Numbered from the stretch's first letter, positions 25,324 to 37,627 are shown. The stretch: 64,000 bases of DNA from Erythrobacter sp. (GCA_024642335.1 JAHEBH010000001.1:62001-126000); one strand, 5' to 3'. The notes: a model not told the origin generated them from the sequence alone. Translations and numbers: made by a program.

Positions 25324-27195
25324 TCACTCGAGGCCGTAGACGAGCAGCATATTGCCCGGAATCTTGTCCAGGAACGCATATCCCGAACTGATCAGCAGCA
25401 TGCCATTGTGAAGGATCGGTGCGGCACCGCCGCTCATCGATCCACCGTGGCCCAACGCGCCGTTGACGCTCTCGTAGGCGCGGTCGGTATCGATATCCCA
25501 CAATATGTCTCCGGTTGCCGCGTCCAGAATGCGGAAATGGGCATCGACACTGCCTGCCAGAACCAGATCGGGTGTGACGGTGATGGCAGCCGAATAACCC
25601 GGCTCGCACAGCGCCTTGCCGTTGCAGACATCGGTTGCCGGGCTGCTCCAGAGAACATCGCCCGTTGCCACGTCCAGCGCGTATATTCCTGGACGACCCG
25701 GTGAGCCATAATCCGCGCCATTATTGGCATCGTTGACCGGCACGAACAGCCGCCCGCCTTCGGCCGCGATTCCGAAATGGATGCCGCCCAGTTCCCCGCC
25801 ACGGCCCACGCGGGTTTGCCAGACCACCTCGCCGGTATCGGGGTCCAGCGCGTGGGCCACGCCCGATTTCTGCCCAGCCAGAAGGTAGGTCCGTCCGTCG
25901 CTACCCTCAGCGAGAATTGTCGCCGCGCCAAAATCCGCATCCGGCCCGGCATCCTCGGGACAGTTGGGGCCACTCGCGCCGCCCCAACAAGCCACGTTCC
26001 AGCTGTCATTTTCCTCCAGCTGCCGGCTCCAGCGGATGGCCCCGCTGGCCATGTCGAGCGCAACGATGGCGCTGCTATGCGGTGAGGAAGGCTGGGAATA
26101 GTTGTTGCCGGTGGCGAGATAGAGCAGCCCGCGTTCACGATCGGCCAACGGTGATGCCCAGACGGGAACGCCCGACGGGCCTCGCTGCAAAGTTCCCTGT
26201 GAATTGGTGCCCTGCGGTTGCGGCTCGTCCACCAGCCAGCTGCGCCAACGTTCCTCCCCCGTGCGTGCATCGAGCGCCAGCAGTGATCCGCGGAATGTGC
26301 AACATTCATATCCGGGGAAGGCCGCGCTTCCTTCTTCGCTCGAGGATATGGGTACGAACAGAGTGTCGCCCGACAGGGTGGCGGGGCCGGTCAGCAAGGT
26401 TGCCGGATGGTCGTAGACCCGGCGGGTCCAAACCTCCTCGCCAGTAGCGGCGTCGATGGCGTAAGTGTTGCCCAGATTATCGCCGAAATAGGCCAGCGGG
26501 CGGGCATCGCTGTCACCCGCTTCCCACGGGCTGACGGTCACGCCTGAACGGATGCCCGATTTCGCGCGATAGGCCCACCGCGCGCAGCCGCTTTCTGCGT
26601 CCAGCGCGTAGACCGTGCCGTTTGTACCACCCAGATAGATCGCACCCCCGGCGATTGCGGGTTGGGCGCGTGTCTCGATCGCATCGGGCACGGCAAAAGC
26701 CCAACGCAGGGTAAGCCGGGGAAGTTCAGCAGCTGTTAGGCCTGCCTTGTCGGCAGGTACGGAGTGGCTGTTGGACGCATCAAGGCCCCAACCATGAAAC
26801 GCGGGCGGACGGTTGCGGTCGAAAGTGGATGACCCCGGCGCGCACATCAGCACCGGAATGGCAGGAGCAGTGCTGCCGAGTGCACGTCCGGATACGGCCT
26901 GCGCAACTGCAGCCCGTTGAGCGTCAGAGAGGCTGGCAGCCTGCTGCTGCATGCGCCCGTCGACCAGTGCTCGCAAAACCACCTCCGGCGAAAGGGTGGA
27001 AAGCGCCGCGCGGCTTGGAGCGTGCGATCCGGCGTTTTCATGGCAGGCAGCGCAGTTTTGCCCGTAAATTGCTTCGCCTTGTGCAAGCCAGTCTGCGCCC
27101 GATGCGCCGGTTGTCTGCTGCGCAGACACAGGAGAGGCCGAAAGAAGCATGGCCGCGCAGGCGCCCAGGACAACCCAAATCTTGCGCATTTCCAT
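25324..27195 (-). CDS. quinohaemoprotein dehydrogenase, PVADH-like
   Basis: N-terminal c-haem motif CAACH followed by WAFAVPDA.../LLYLATGNNYSQP/WQTRVG PQQ propeller repeats; start uncertain (27189-27234). Confidence 0.82.
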   Translation of the reverse strand: MEMRKIWVVLGACAAMLLSASPVSAQQTTGASGADWLAQGEAIYGQNCAACHENAGSHAPSRAALSTLSPEVVLRALVDGRMQQQAASLSDAQRAAVAQAVSGRALGSTAPAIPVLMCAPGSSTFDRNRPPAFHGWGLDASNSHSVPADKAGLTAAELPRLTLRWAFAVPDAIETRAQPAIAGGAIYLGGTNGTVYALDAESGCARWAYRAKSGIRSGVTVSPWEAGDSDARPLAYFGDNLGNTYAIDAATGEEVWTRRVYDHPATLLTGPATLSGDTLFVPISSSEEGSAAFPGYECCTFRGSLLALDARTGEERWRSWLVDEPQPQGTNSQGTLQRGPSGVPVWASPLADRERGLLYLATGNNYSQPSSPHSSAIVALDMASGAIRWSRQLEENDSWNVACWGGASGPNCPEDAGPDADFGAATILAEGSDGRTYLLAGQKSGVAHALDPDTGEVVWQTRVGRGGELGGIHFGIAAEGGRLFVPVNDANNGADYGSPGRPGIYALDVATGDVLWSSPATDVCNGKALCEPGYSAAITVTPDLVLAGSVDAHFRILDAATGDILWDIDTDRAYESVNGALGHGGSMSGGAAPILHNGMLLISSGYAFLDKIPGNMLLVYGLE

Positions 27196-27287
27196 CAGGC
27201 CTCCAAGAATGCTCATACTGCTTTCATTCCCCAAAATTCGCCGGAAAACTTCTTGTTTCCGGCATTGGCACCTGTAGCCTCGCGGCC

Positions 27288-27722
27288 ATGACAGAAGCCG
27301 ACTACCACCGCTACATCGCTGCCTTCAACTCGCGGGATTACGATGCGCTCGAGACGTTCTTTGCCGACGACTTCGTGCTGGAGAATGCCGGATTTGCCGT
27401 GCGCGGCAAGCCCGCCTTTCGTGCCTTCTACGCCTTTTTCCACGAATTCTGCCGTGAGGAGGTGGAGCTCAGGGAGTTCTTTCCGGGCCATGGTGAGGGA
27501 AGGAGCGGCTTCGTCACCAATGTCGTGATCCACTTCACCGGGCTGAAGGAGCTGTCCCAGAAGGAACTCGATGCGCGCGGATACCCGGGGATGACCCCCG
27601 TTCCGGTGGGCGTGAGCGTGTCGGTGGAGTTCTACATCCACTACATCCTTGGAGACGACGGATTGATACGGCACATCAAGGGTGCGGTGTGGGTGCCGGA
27701 AGCACCCACAAGCCGGCCCTAG
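27288..27722 (+). CDS. SnoaL/NTF2-like protein
   Basis: MTEADYHRYIAAFNSRDYDALETFFADDFVLENAGFAVRGKPAFRAFYAFF. Confidence 0.75.
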   Translation: MTEADYHRYIAAFNSRDYDALETFFADDFVLENAGFAVRGKPAFRAFYAFFHEFCREEVELREFFPGHGEGRSGFVTNVVIHFTGLKELSQKELDARGYPGMTPVPVGVSVSVEFYIHYILGDDGLIRHIKGAVWVPEAPTSRP

Positions 27723-28615
27723 TAGATCCGCGGCACCCGTTCTTCCGAAGGCCATCCGCGAGACCTGCCGATGGGCAGGAAATCGAAGAAGGCATTGACC
27801 GCATGGATCGAGCCGCCCCAGATCTTGAAGGCTTCGAAAGTCACCAGCACGTTGCCCGGGCCGTATGAGTCCGTGTAGCCGAAGTTCATCCACAGCAGCA
27901 CGGTGCCGTTCTCCTCATCGACAGCGACAACGCTTGGGATGAGGCCGGGGTGGACCATGATGCGCTGTTCATACAGGCCGCAGACTGCGCCGAAGCAGCC
28001 CTGGCCAGCGGTGATGACGCCGTTCTCCACGCGATAGACTTCGGGTGAAAAGGGCGTGTTGGAGTCAGTGAAATTGCCGACGCGCAGGCCTTCGGCATAG
28101 CTCAAGGCGATATCGATCATGTCCTCTCGCGACATGCGCATTCCATCGGGAACGGGCGTGTCCATGCCGCGAACCGGTTCACCCAGAACGGCGGGCTGAA
28201 AGGGTGAATCGGGCGTGATGCGCGCAACGATCGTCTCGATGTTGCTGATCTTGCCACCATCAACGTGAAGCGCGACCGACATCAGCACGGGAGTATCGCC
28301 TTCCATGAAATGGATGTGTGCCGCGGCAACCTGGCGCGCAGTGTCGAGATAGTCGTGACGGAAGCTTTCCTGTCCGGTGATTGTCTTCCACGCGCCTTCG
28401 CCCATCGGCACGGCGCGGCCGCCCTCGGTGTATTCGGCATTGTCGGCAAGCGGGAGCAGGCCCTGGTCATGCGCCAGCACAGCCTCGGCATATTGCGTGA
28501 CGAGATTGCCCAGACAGGCGCGGTTACAATCCTGTGCAGCGGCCTGTGACGGACTGACTGCGAGTGAAAGCAATACCAGCAAGCTTCCCGCAAAGGCCTT
28601 GATGCGAAACATCAT
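27719..28615 (-). CDS. exported hypothetical protein (DUF8021-like)
   Basis: Signal peptide; CNRACLGNLVTQYAEAVLAHDQGLLPLADNAEYTEGG. Confidence 0.6.
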   Translation of the reverse strand: MMFRIKAFAGSLLVLLSLAVSPSQAAAQDCNRACLGNLVTQYAEAVLAHDQGLLPLADNAEYTEGGRAVPMGEGAWKTITGQESFRHDYLDTARQVAAAHIHFMEGDTPVLMSVALHVDGGKISNIETIVARITPDSPFQPAVLGEPVRGMDTPVPDGMRMSREDMIDIALSYAEGLRVGNFTDSNTPFSPEVYRVENGVITAGQGCFGAVCGLYEQRIMVHPGLIPSVVAVDEENGTVLLWMNFGYTDSYGPGNVLVTFEAFKIWGGSIHAVNAFFDFLPIGRSRGWPSEERVPRIY

Positions 28616-28710
28616 ATTCTACTCCCTCCCATCATCTTCTCATTCTTTGCATAGCGCAGCGCGCACCGATTTCCGATAGCTGGCGGCGCAAATACCTGCC
28701 TGCAAATCTC

Positions 28711-29967
28711 CTAGGCAGGTTGTGCCCGGGCAACCAGCTTCGGGGCCGTTTCCCTGAGGCCCAGTGTAACGAGGCACAGCAGGACGCAGACAACGGCAAG
28801 GAACCAGGGCAGTATCGACAGGCCGAATTCGTCTGCAAACATGCCGATAACTATCGGCATTGCGCCTGCGCCCAGCATTTCCCCCACGGCAGCGTTGAAT
28901 CCCATCGCGGTCGCCTTGAGATGAGCAGGGGCGGACTCGCCGGGGACGACCACCATGATGAGGATGCCTGTCCCCATTGCGCCAGTTCCCGCAAGGATCG
29001 TACCGGCAAAGACCAAAGGCAGCGCTCCATCGCTTAGGGCAAGCAGCAGCACGCCAGCTGCACCGATCGCATATCCAGCGATGATCGCCGCCTTGCGCCC
29101 GACACGGTCCGACAACATGGGGAAGAGAAAACCGGTGCCAATGCCCACAGCTGCCTGAGAGGTCAGGATAACCCCCATCATCTCGTTGCTGAGGCCCAGG
29201 ACATTGACGAGATAGAGCGGCATGAATCCGAGGAATCCCGCAAAGAAGGTCATGTTGAGCGTGGCAATGGACATGGTGAAGCGGATGTTGCGGAGTTTGA
29301 GCAGGGGGCCGACGCTCCCCTTGGGCCTATCCGCCTTCGCAATGCTTTGCGGAGGATTGCGAACGAACATCCAGATCAGGCTCGCCATGATCAGGCCGGG
29401 GATGCCCGCGATCCAGAAGGCCTCACGCCAGCCATAAAGCGCGCCTATCCCTACGATGATGATTGGCCCGAGCATGGGGATGGCGTTGATCCCGACGGTC
29501 GAAAGCACGCCGATGGCCAGGCCGCGCCGCTCGGGCGAGACTTCGGAGCTGACAATATGCGTGCTGAGCGGCGGCAGTCCGCCTTCAGCGAGGCCCATCA
29601 GCGCCCTTGCGGCGAGCAGGGTCAGGAATCCGAGCGCAAGGCCGGAACTGATTGATGAGAGCGAGAAGATCACCGTCGCCACGATCAGCAGCATCTTGCT
29701 CTTGCCGGTGATATCGGCGAGCCGGTTGAGCCCGAAGCTCGACAGCGCCCATGTCGCTGCCAGCACGCCGGTGATCATGCCGATCTGCGTATTGCTGAGC
29801 CCGAATTCGGGCTGGATCATCGGCGCGAGCAGGTTGAAGGCGTTCCGGTCAAGGAAGACGATCCCCATGTTCACGCCCAGCAGGCCGACCAGCAATGTCT
29901 GATAGCGCGGACTGGCGAGTCCGGCCTTGTCCGTGGCCGCTTGTGAAGCGTCTCCCACTGAATTCAT
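28711..29967 (-). CDS. MFS transporter
   Basis: 12-TM protein; NMGIVFLDRNAFNLLAPMIQPEFGLSNTQIGMITGVLAATWALSSFGLNRLADITGKSK. Confidence 0.9.
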   Translation of the reverse strand: MNSVGDASQAATDKAGLASPRYQTLLVGLLGVNMGIVFLDRNAFNLLAPMIQPEFGLSNTQIGMITGVLAATWALSSFGLNRLADITGKSKMLLIVATVIFSLSSISSGLALGFLTLLAARALMGLAEGGLPPLSTHIVSSEVSPERRGLAIGVLSTVGINAIPMLGPIIIVGIGALYGWREAFWIAGIPGLIMASLIWMFVRNPPQSIAKADRPKGSVGPLLKLRNIRFTMSIATLNMTFFAGFLGFMPLYLVNVLGLSNEMMGVILTSQAAVGIGTGFLFPMLSDRVGRKAAIIAGYAIGAAGVLLLALSDGALPLVFAGTILAGTGAMGTGILIMVVVPGESAPAHLKATAMGFNAAVGEMLGAGAMPIVIGMFADEFGLSILPWFLAVVCVLLCLVTLGLRETAPKLVARAQPA

Positions 29968-30122
29968 GGCCCTCATCCCCCCGCCATGCGCCGCGAGGAT
30001 ACGCGGCAAGGCATGTATATCAGGGGATTGGCATGGAGCACGGAATTTTTGTGCCGCCTGCCATACATCACACTTCGGCCCGGGCGAGGCTCTTCTATTG
30101 GCAAGTCACCACGTCTAACAAA

Positions 30123-30695
30123 TCAGGAGTTTCCAGGCTTGGATTCCCGGCGGGACAGCAATTCCATCAACTCCTCACGCAATTCGCCCTGGAGCTGTGG
30201 AACCTTGGCCATATATTCGTTGATATAGGACTGGTTGGCGGCAGCGAACGCCGGATGGGCAGTTGTGGCGGAGGACTTGGCGAGAAATCCATATCCTTGA
30301 GGTGAAGACACGAAGGCGTGGAAGGCCTGCAATTCATCGAGCGAGTATATGTCCGCGTAAGCCAGTGCGAGCCCATCCATGATGGGTCCCATATGACTTG
30401 CCAGTGTGTCCATCCCGATATCGATAGCACGCTGTTGGAAGCGCTGGACCAGCGACTGGATTTCCGCATCCTCTGCCAGCTGCGGTTGGGCAACGTTCAA
30501 CTGGGAAATCAGTTGCTGCATTACACCGCCGAAAAGTTCCATGCGCGATTCTTGGGGAAAACCTCTTTCGACGATCTCGCGGGCGAGTTGGTGACGTTGT
30601 TCGACGGCCTCATCGGCTACTTGCTGGGCATAAACTGTTGTTGGAACGGAAAGGCACAACAGCGGCACCGCCAGGACGCAGGCAATTGACTTCAT
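30123..30695 (-). CDS. DUF2059-like exported protein
   Basis: MKSIACVLAVPLLCLSVPTTVYAQ...DELQAFHAFVSSPQGYGFLAKS. Confidence 0.65.
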   Translation of the reverse strand: MKSIACVLAVPLLCLSVPTTVYAQQVADEAVEQRHQLAREIVERGFPQESRMELFGGVMQQLISQLNVAQPQLAEDAEIQSLVQRFQQRAIDIGMDTLASHMGPIMDGLALAYADIYSLDELQAFHAFVSSPQGYGFLAKSSATTAHPAFAAANQSYINEYMAKVPQLQGELREELMELLSRRESKPGNS

Positions 30696-30847
30696 TGATA
30701 ATCCCCCAAGATCAAATTCAGCCGGATCTTTCTCGCAGCCTTTCACAAAGCCGACAAGTTACAATGCTCCCGTTGGGATGAGACCCGCCTCGGTGGTGCC
30801 AGAAAGCTCCGTTATCCCTTCGTGAGTCGACGGGACAGGAGGTTCTC

Positions 30848-32887
<2,040 letters not shown>

Positions 32888-32894
32888 AGAATCT

Positions 32895-34781
32895 CTAATC
32901 CGTTTCCTGTTCACCACCGGCGCGCTTGGCGCCAGCAGGAGAATGTCCGTCTATCGCCGCCGAAGCGGCACGTTTGCGTGCCATTTGCCCGAGTCGCGAC
33001 TCGATTTCCAGCTTTCGTTTGCGCAAGCGTTGCTGCTCGGCAAAAGCGCCTTCAGGATCGTTCTCGAAACGGGCAGTGGCTGCTGCGATTGCCGCCTCCA
33101 ATTCCGGCCTTTCGACCAAGAGGGAAATCGCCTCGGCCAGATCCTCCCTCGCGTCGCCCGGATCGGAACCTTCCATCAGGAAGGAGAAACGGGTTTTATC
33201 CGGCGGCGGCGGCAGGATGCCTGCAGCAGATATGGGCGAAATTGCGCCGGGTTCAAGTCCCTGCGCCACCTCAAGCAGATAATCCACAACCGGAGCGGCC
33301 TCGGGGATTGCGGCGGAGAGGCGCAGCAGCTTCTCCGCATGCTGGTCTATCTGGTCGGGAAAGCGCCCCAGTCCGGCGAGCACCGCCTGCGCCAGCATGT
33401 CGCGAAAAGTGCCGCTGGTCGCGCGGCGCAATCGCTCGGTCATTTGTGGGGTATGCGCGGTCCGCGCGGGAGTTGCAGGTCTTCCGGCTTGCCATTGCCC
33501 GCGCTGGAACTCTCTCTTGGGAAAGGCGAAACCGGAGTATCGATCAAGCAGGTCACGGCGATAGAGAGAACGGATATCCTGGTTCTCGATCGCATCGACA
33601 TGCGCCAGCAGGCGTTCCTTCAGGCCCGCCTTGTCCTCGGGCGAGGAAAGGGGCAGGGCATCGCGCTCATGCTCCCAGATCAGGTCGAGCATGGGTTTGG
33701 GATTGGCGAGCAGCTTCTCCATCGCCTGCGCGCCCTGCTGGCGGACGAGGTCATCGGGATCGAGGCCGGACGGGAGCTGCACGATCTGCAGTGACTTTCC
33801 CGGACGCAACATGGGCAGCGCGCGGCCTATTGCCTTCATCGCGGCGCGCTGGCCCGCCGCATCGCCATCAAAACACAGCACCGGCTTGTCCACCATACGC
33901 CAAAGCAGCTCTATCTGGTTTTCGGTCAGCGCCGTGCCCATGGGCGCGGCAACATCTTCGAAACCCGCCGCCGCCAGCGCGATCACATCCATGTAGCCTT
34001 CGACCACCACGATGCGGTCCGTCTTGCGACTGGCAGGCCCGGCGCGGTGGATGTTGTAGAGAGTGCGCCCCTTGTCGAACAGCGGCGTATCGGGCGAGTT
34101 GAGATATTTCGCCGCACCATCGCGGTCCTGAAGGATGCGCCCGCCGAATGCGATCACCCTTTCGCGCGCGTCCTGGATGGGAAGCATCAGCCGGCCGCGG
34201 AAGCGGTCGTAGGTCGGCTTGTCATCGACCGCGATCAGCAGGCCGGCCTCGACCAGCATGCTTTCATCGAACTGTGAAAGAGCGCTCTTGAGCGCCGTGC
34301 GCTGGTCAGGCGCATAGCCGAAGCCGAAGCGTTCGATCGTGCGCTGGTTGAAGCCACGCTTTTCGAGGTAGGCCCGCGCATCCGCACCTGCGGGCGAAGC
34401 GAGATTGGCGACGAACCAGTTCTGCGCCGCCAGCATCACATCGTGCAATCCGGCGCGCTGTTCGGCGCGTTCGGCCTCACGCGGATCGGGGCGGGGGACC
34501 TCCATTCCCGCTTCCGCCGCCAGTTCCTTCACCGCGTCCATGAAGGACAGGCCGCGCTGGTCGGTCATCCAGCTGATGATATCGCCATGCGCCTGGCAGC
34601 CGAAGCAATGGTAGAAGCCCTTCTGGTCATTGACCGTGAAGCTGGGCGTCTTCTCGTTATGAAACGGGCAACAGGCCTTCCATTCGCGCCCAGCGCGCTG
34701 GAGCTTGGTCGTCCGCATGATCACGCTGGAGAGCGTGACGCGGGACCTCAATTCGTCCAGCCATTGGGGTGAAAGTGACAT
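32895..34781 (-). CDS. dnaG: DNA primase
   Basis: [31 protein letters not shown] zinc finger; [17 protein letters not shown]. Confidence 0.97.
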   Translation of the reverse strand: MSLSPQWLDELRSRVTLSSVIMRTTKLQRAGREWKACCPFHNEKTPSFTVNDQKGFYHCFGCQAHGDIISWMTDQRGLSFMDAVKELAAEAGMEVPRPDPREAERAEQRAGLHDVMLAAQNWFVANLASPAGADARAYLEKRGFNQRTIERFGFGYAPDQRTALKSALSQFDESMLVEAGLLIAVDDKPTYDRFRGRLMLPIQDARERVIAFGGRILQDRDGAAKYLNSPDTPLFDKGRTLYNIHRAGPASRKTDRIVVVEGYMDVIALAAAGFEDVAAPMGTALTENQIELLWRMVDKPVLCFDGDAAGQRAAMKAIGRALPMLRPGKSLQIVQLPSGLDPDDLVRQQGAQAMEKLLANPKPMLDLIWEHERDALPLSSPEDKAGLKERLLAHVDAIENQDIRSLYRRDLLDRYSGFAFPKREFQRGQWQAGRPATPARTAHTPQMTERLRRATSGTFRDMLAQAVLAGLGRFPDQIDQHAEKLLRLSAAIPEAAPVVDYLLEVAQGLEPGAISPISAAGILPPPPDKTRFSFLMEGSDPGDAREDLAEAISLLVERPELEAAIAAATARFENDPEGAFAEQQRLRKRKLEIESRLGQMARKRAASAAIDGHSPAGAKRAGGEQETD

Positions 34782-34858
34782 AGGGATGCCAGCCTACACA
34801 TGCAGGCGATTCGCGGCGAGGCCGGCTCATCGCTTTTCGGGACAAGCCTGTGGGTGGA

Positions 34859-35311
34859 TCAGCTCAAAGCAGCCTTCACCATACCGCTGGCCTTGGACAT
34901 GTCGAGCAGCGCGCCGTGGCGACTTTTCAGTTCTGCCATCACCTTGCCCATGTCCTTTATGCCTTCAGCGCCAATATCGGCTTTCACCGCGGCGATGGCG
35001 GCGGTCATTTCTTCCTCGGACATCTGCTGCGGCAGGAATTCCTCGATCACGGCAAGCTCGCCCTGTTCCTGTTCGGCCAGTTCGGTGCGGCCCCCCTGCT
35101 GGTACATCTCGATCGATTCGCGGCGTTGCTTGGCCATTTTCTGGAGCACGTCGATCACCAGATCATCGTCATTCTCGGGAGCCTTGCCGGTGCGCAGTTC
35201 GATGTCGCGGTCCTTGATCTTGGCCCCGATCAGACGCAGCGCGGCGGTGCGCGGCTTGTCGCCCGCCTTCATGGCGGCGATGGTTTCACTCTTGATGGTG
35301 TCGCGGAGCAT
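34859..35311 (-). CDS. GatB/YqeY domain protein
   Basis: MLRDTIKSETIAAMKAGDKPRTAALRLIGAKIKDRDIELRTG. Confidence 0.92.
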   Translation of the reverse strand: MLRDTIKSETIAAMKAGDKPRTAALRLIGAKIKDRDIELRTGKAPENDDDLVIDVLQKMAKQRRESIEMYQQGGRTELAEQEQGELAVIEEFLPQQMSEEEMTAAIAAVKADIGAEGIKDMGKVMAELKSRHGALLDMSKASGMVKAALS

Positions 35312-35467
35312 TGTGCTGACTTTCCTGTGGATGTTTTGCCGCTGCGATAGGGAAACGCTGGCTTGAGTCAAATAATGTGGGTTTCGCGCCTTGACGCGGG
35401 GGCAGGGCATGTCTAGCCGCCAGCACTTAGCAACATCGCCGGTCTAACTTTCCACGGGAGCCAAAAA

Positions 35468-36649
35468 ATGGCCTTTTCCGCCTCTTCGTCTGCGCAACCA
35501 AAAGACGCGACGGGGGTATTGGTTCTGGCCGACGGTACGGTGGTCTGGGGCAAGGGTTTTGGCGCGACCGGCAGCCAGGTGGGCGAGGTGTGCTTCAACA
35601 CTTCGATGACCGGTTACCAGGAGGTGATGACCGATCCCTCCTACGCGGCGCAGATCGTCACCTTCACCTTCCCGCATATCGGCAATGTCGGCACCAATGC
35701 AGAGGATGTGGAGAGCGCGGTGGAAAGCGCAGTCGGCTGCATCGTGCGCGAGGAAGTGACGCACAGCTCCAACTTCCGTGCGGAGCAGGAATTCGTCGAT
35801 TGGATGAAGGCGCATGACAAGATCGGCCTTTCGGGTATCGACACCCGCGCGCTGACCCGCCGCATTCGCAAGACGGGCGCACCCAATGCGGTGATCGCGC
35901 ATGATCCCACCGGTAAGTTCGATATCGATGCGCTGCTGCAGCGCGCGCAGGAATGGCCGGGGCTGGAAGGCATGGACCTCGCCCAGGTGGTCACGCGTGA
36001 CCAGCGCGAGGACTGGACCGGTGGCTATTGGCAATTGGGGCATGGTTATGGCTCCTCAGATGGGCAAGACCGCCCCCACGTCGTCGCCATCGATTACGGC
36101 GCGAAGGACAATATCTTCCGCAACCTCGTGCGGGCAGGGGCCAAGGTCACCGTCGTTCCCGCCAAGACCCCGCTCGAGGAAATCCTCGCGCTGAATCCTG
36201 CTGGCGTGTTCCTTTCCAACGGTCCCGGCGATCCGGCGGCGACGGGCGAATATGCCGTGCCGGTGATCAAGGGCCTGCTCGATCGCGACATGCCGATGTT
36301 CGGCATTTGCCTTGGCCACCAGATGCTCGCGCTGGCGGCGGGGGCCAAGACGGTGAAGATGTTCCAGGGCCACCGCGGCGCCAACCACCCCGTCCAGCGT
36401 GTCGGCGGCGTGTGGGACGAGACCGAGGGCCTGGTCGAGATCACCAGCATGAACCACGGCTTCGCGGTCGATGCGGCCACGCTGCCCGACAATGTGGTCG
36501 AAACGCACAAATCGCTCTTCGACGGCAGCAATTGCGGCATTTCGATCAGCGGCAAGAAGGCTTTCGGTGTGCAATACCACCCCGAAGCCAGCCCCGGCCC
36601 GCAGGACAGCTTCTACCTGTTCGAGAAGTTCGTGGGGATGTTGGGGTGA
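35468..36649 (+). CDS. carA: carbamoyl-phosphate synthase small subunit
   Basis: VCFNTSMTGYQEVMTDPSYAAQIVTFTFPHIGNVG; GICLGHQMLALA. Confidence 0.97.
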   Translation: MAFSASSSAQPKDATGVLVLADGTVVWGKGFGATGSQVGEVCFNTSMTGYQEVMTDPSYAAQIVTFTFPHIGNVGTNAEDVESAVESAVGCIVREEVTHSSNFRAEQEFVDWMKAHDKIGLSGIDTRALTRRIRKTGAPNAVIAHDPTGKFDIDALLQRAQEWPGLEGMDLAQVVTRDQREDWTGGYWQLGHGYGSSDGQDRPHVVAIDYGAKDNIFRNLVRAGAKVTVVPAKTPLEEILALNPAGVFLSNGPGDPAATGEYAVPVIKGLLDRDMPMFGICLGHQMLALAAGAKTVKMFQGHRGANHPVQRVGGVWDETEGLVEITSMNHGFAVDAATLPDNVVETHKSLFDGSNCGISISGKKAFGVQYHPEASPGPQDSFYLFEKFVGMLG

Positions 36650-37092
36650 GGCGTCAGCGTCTCATCTGGTTTGCATTGGGAGCATTGACGTCAGGCGCAT
36701 TTAGCGTGGCTGCTACGCTTCTGGTCAGCGAGGAATCGCCTTCTGACCAGACGGTCTCAACGCTTGTACTACGGGAACCTGGTGGTTGGAGTTGGGAAAA
36801 CGACGAAACGCACACTTCAATCGCTTATGCGGAGGAAACAGCGCCACAAGGCGCACCGGTAGCTGGAGAAATCGCAAGCGAATGTGGTGTTCAATTCTTC
36901 TGGATCGAGAACCCGGCTGCTGAAGACGCTGACTATACGAACGTCGAGATTCCGTTGGTAGGACAGAATTTCGGGGCGTTGGAGTGCATATTCGCAAGAA
37001 CTGAGGAGTCGGAAGTAGAATCTTGGTTTTCGACCCGTTCAGTCCCGCAAAACAGCGAAGAGATTTCATTCTTCTACGGGGAGGATCGATGA
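36646..37092 (+). CDS. hypothetical protein with N-terminal signal/TM segment
   Basis: GTG start overlapping the carA stop (GTGA); VRRQRLIWFALGALTSGAFSVAATLLVSEESPSDQ...; stop overlaps the relic carB ATG (ATGA). Confidence 0.6.
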   Translation: MRRQRLIWFALGALTSGAFSVAATLLVSEESPSDQTVSTLVLREPGGWSWENDETHTSIAYAEETAPQGAPVAGEIASECGVQFFWIENPAAEDADYTNVEIPLVGQNFGALECIFARTEESEVESWFSTRSVPQNSEEISFFYGEDR

Positions 37093-37124
37093 GGCCCAAA
37101 CGTACTGACATCTCCTCGGTCCTC
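37089..37124 (+). pseudogene. relic/duplicate of carB 5' end
   Basis: atg agg ccc aaa cgt act gac atc tcc tcg gtc ctc = MRPKRTDISSVL, matching the carB start [12 protein letters not shown] at 37661; preceded by SD ggggagg. Confidence 0.75.
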
Positions 37125-37130
37125 GCGAAC

Positions 37131-37163
37131 ACCCTTCCCCTTGGGGAAGGGTTGGGGATGGGG
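37131..37163 (+). repeat. REP-like palindromic unit A
   Basis: acccttcccc-tt-ggggaagggt perfect 10-bp stem followed by tggggatgggg. Confidence 0.8.
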
Positions 37164-37203
37164 GTTCGGCGGTGATGGCCGGGTGCTTCATGGCGGGTGT
37201 TGT

Positions 37204-37240
37204 ACACCCATCCCCCGGCCCCTTCCCTTCAGGGAAGGGG
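37204..37240 (-). repeat. REP-like palindromic unit B
   Basis: acccatcccccgg then ccccttccct-tc-agggaagggg perfect 10-bp stem; opposite orientation to A. Confidence 0.8.
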
Positions 37241-37243
37241 GGG

Positions 37244-37627
37244 TTATTGGTTGCGGGCGAGGGTGATTTCTTCGGCGATGCGCGTCAGAACGCCATCCGT
37301 GTTTGCCAGCACATCGTAGTTCCAGAAGCGGATGACACGGTAGCCGTGGGCTTCGATGATTTCGGTTCGAACAGCGTCGGCGGAATTGTCCGCATGCTGC
37401 CCGCCGTCCAGTTCGATAGCGAGGCGCAAGCTGCGGCAAGCAAAGTCCGCAATAAAGTCGCCGATCGGGTGTTGCCGGGTGAACTTTGCGCCGCACAACT
37501 GACTCGCGCGCAGGTGCGACCACAGCCGCTTTTCCGCGTCAGTCGGATTGCCCCGCAACTCGCGCGCGAGGCTGGTCAATCGCTTTCCTGCCAATGCCGT
37601 AAACCCATCCCCAACCCCTTCCCTCAA
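37244..37627 (-). CDS. DUF559 (Vsr-like) endonuclease-domain protein
   Basis: ARELRGNPTDAEKRLWSHLRASQLCGAKFTRQHPIGDFIADFACRSLRLAIELDGGQHAD...GYRVIRFWNYDVLANTDGVL; no ATG, start may be TTG 37627, 37594 or 37579. Confidence 0.85.
   Translation of the reverse strand: MREGVGDGFTALAGKRLTSLARELRGNPTDAEKRLWSHLRASQLCGAKFTRQHPIGDFIADFACRSLRLAIELDGGQHADNSADAVRTEIIEAHGYRVIRFWNYDVLANTDGVLTRIAEEITLARNQ

Noticed and set aside
37089-37175. 28-aa ORF MRPKRTDISSVLANTLPLGEGLGMGVRR as an independent functional gene
   Set aside because: Better explained as the carB relic running into repeat A; a leader/uORF role for carB is possible but unsupported.
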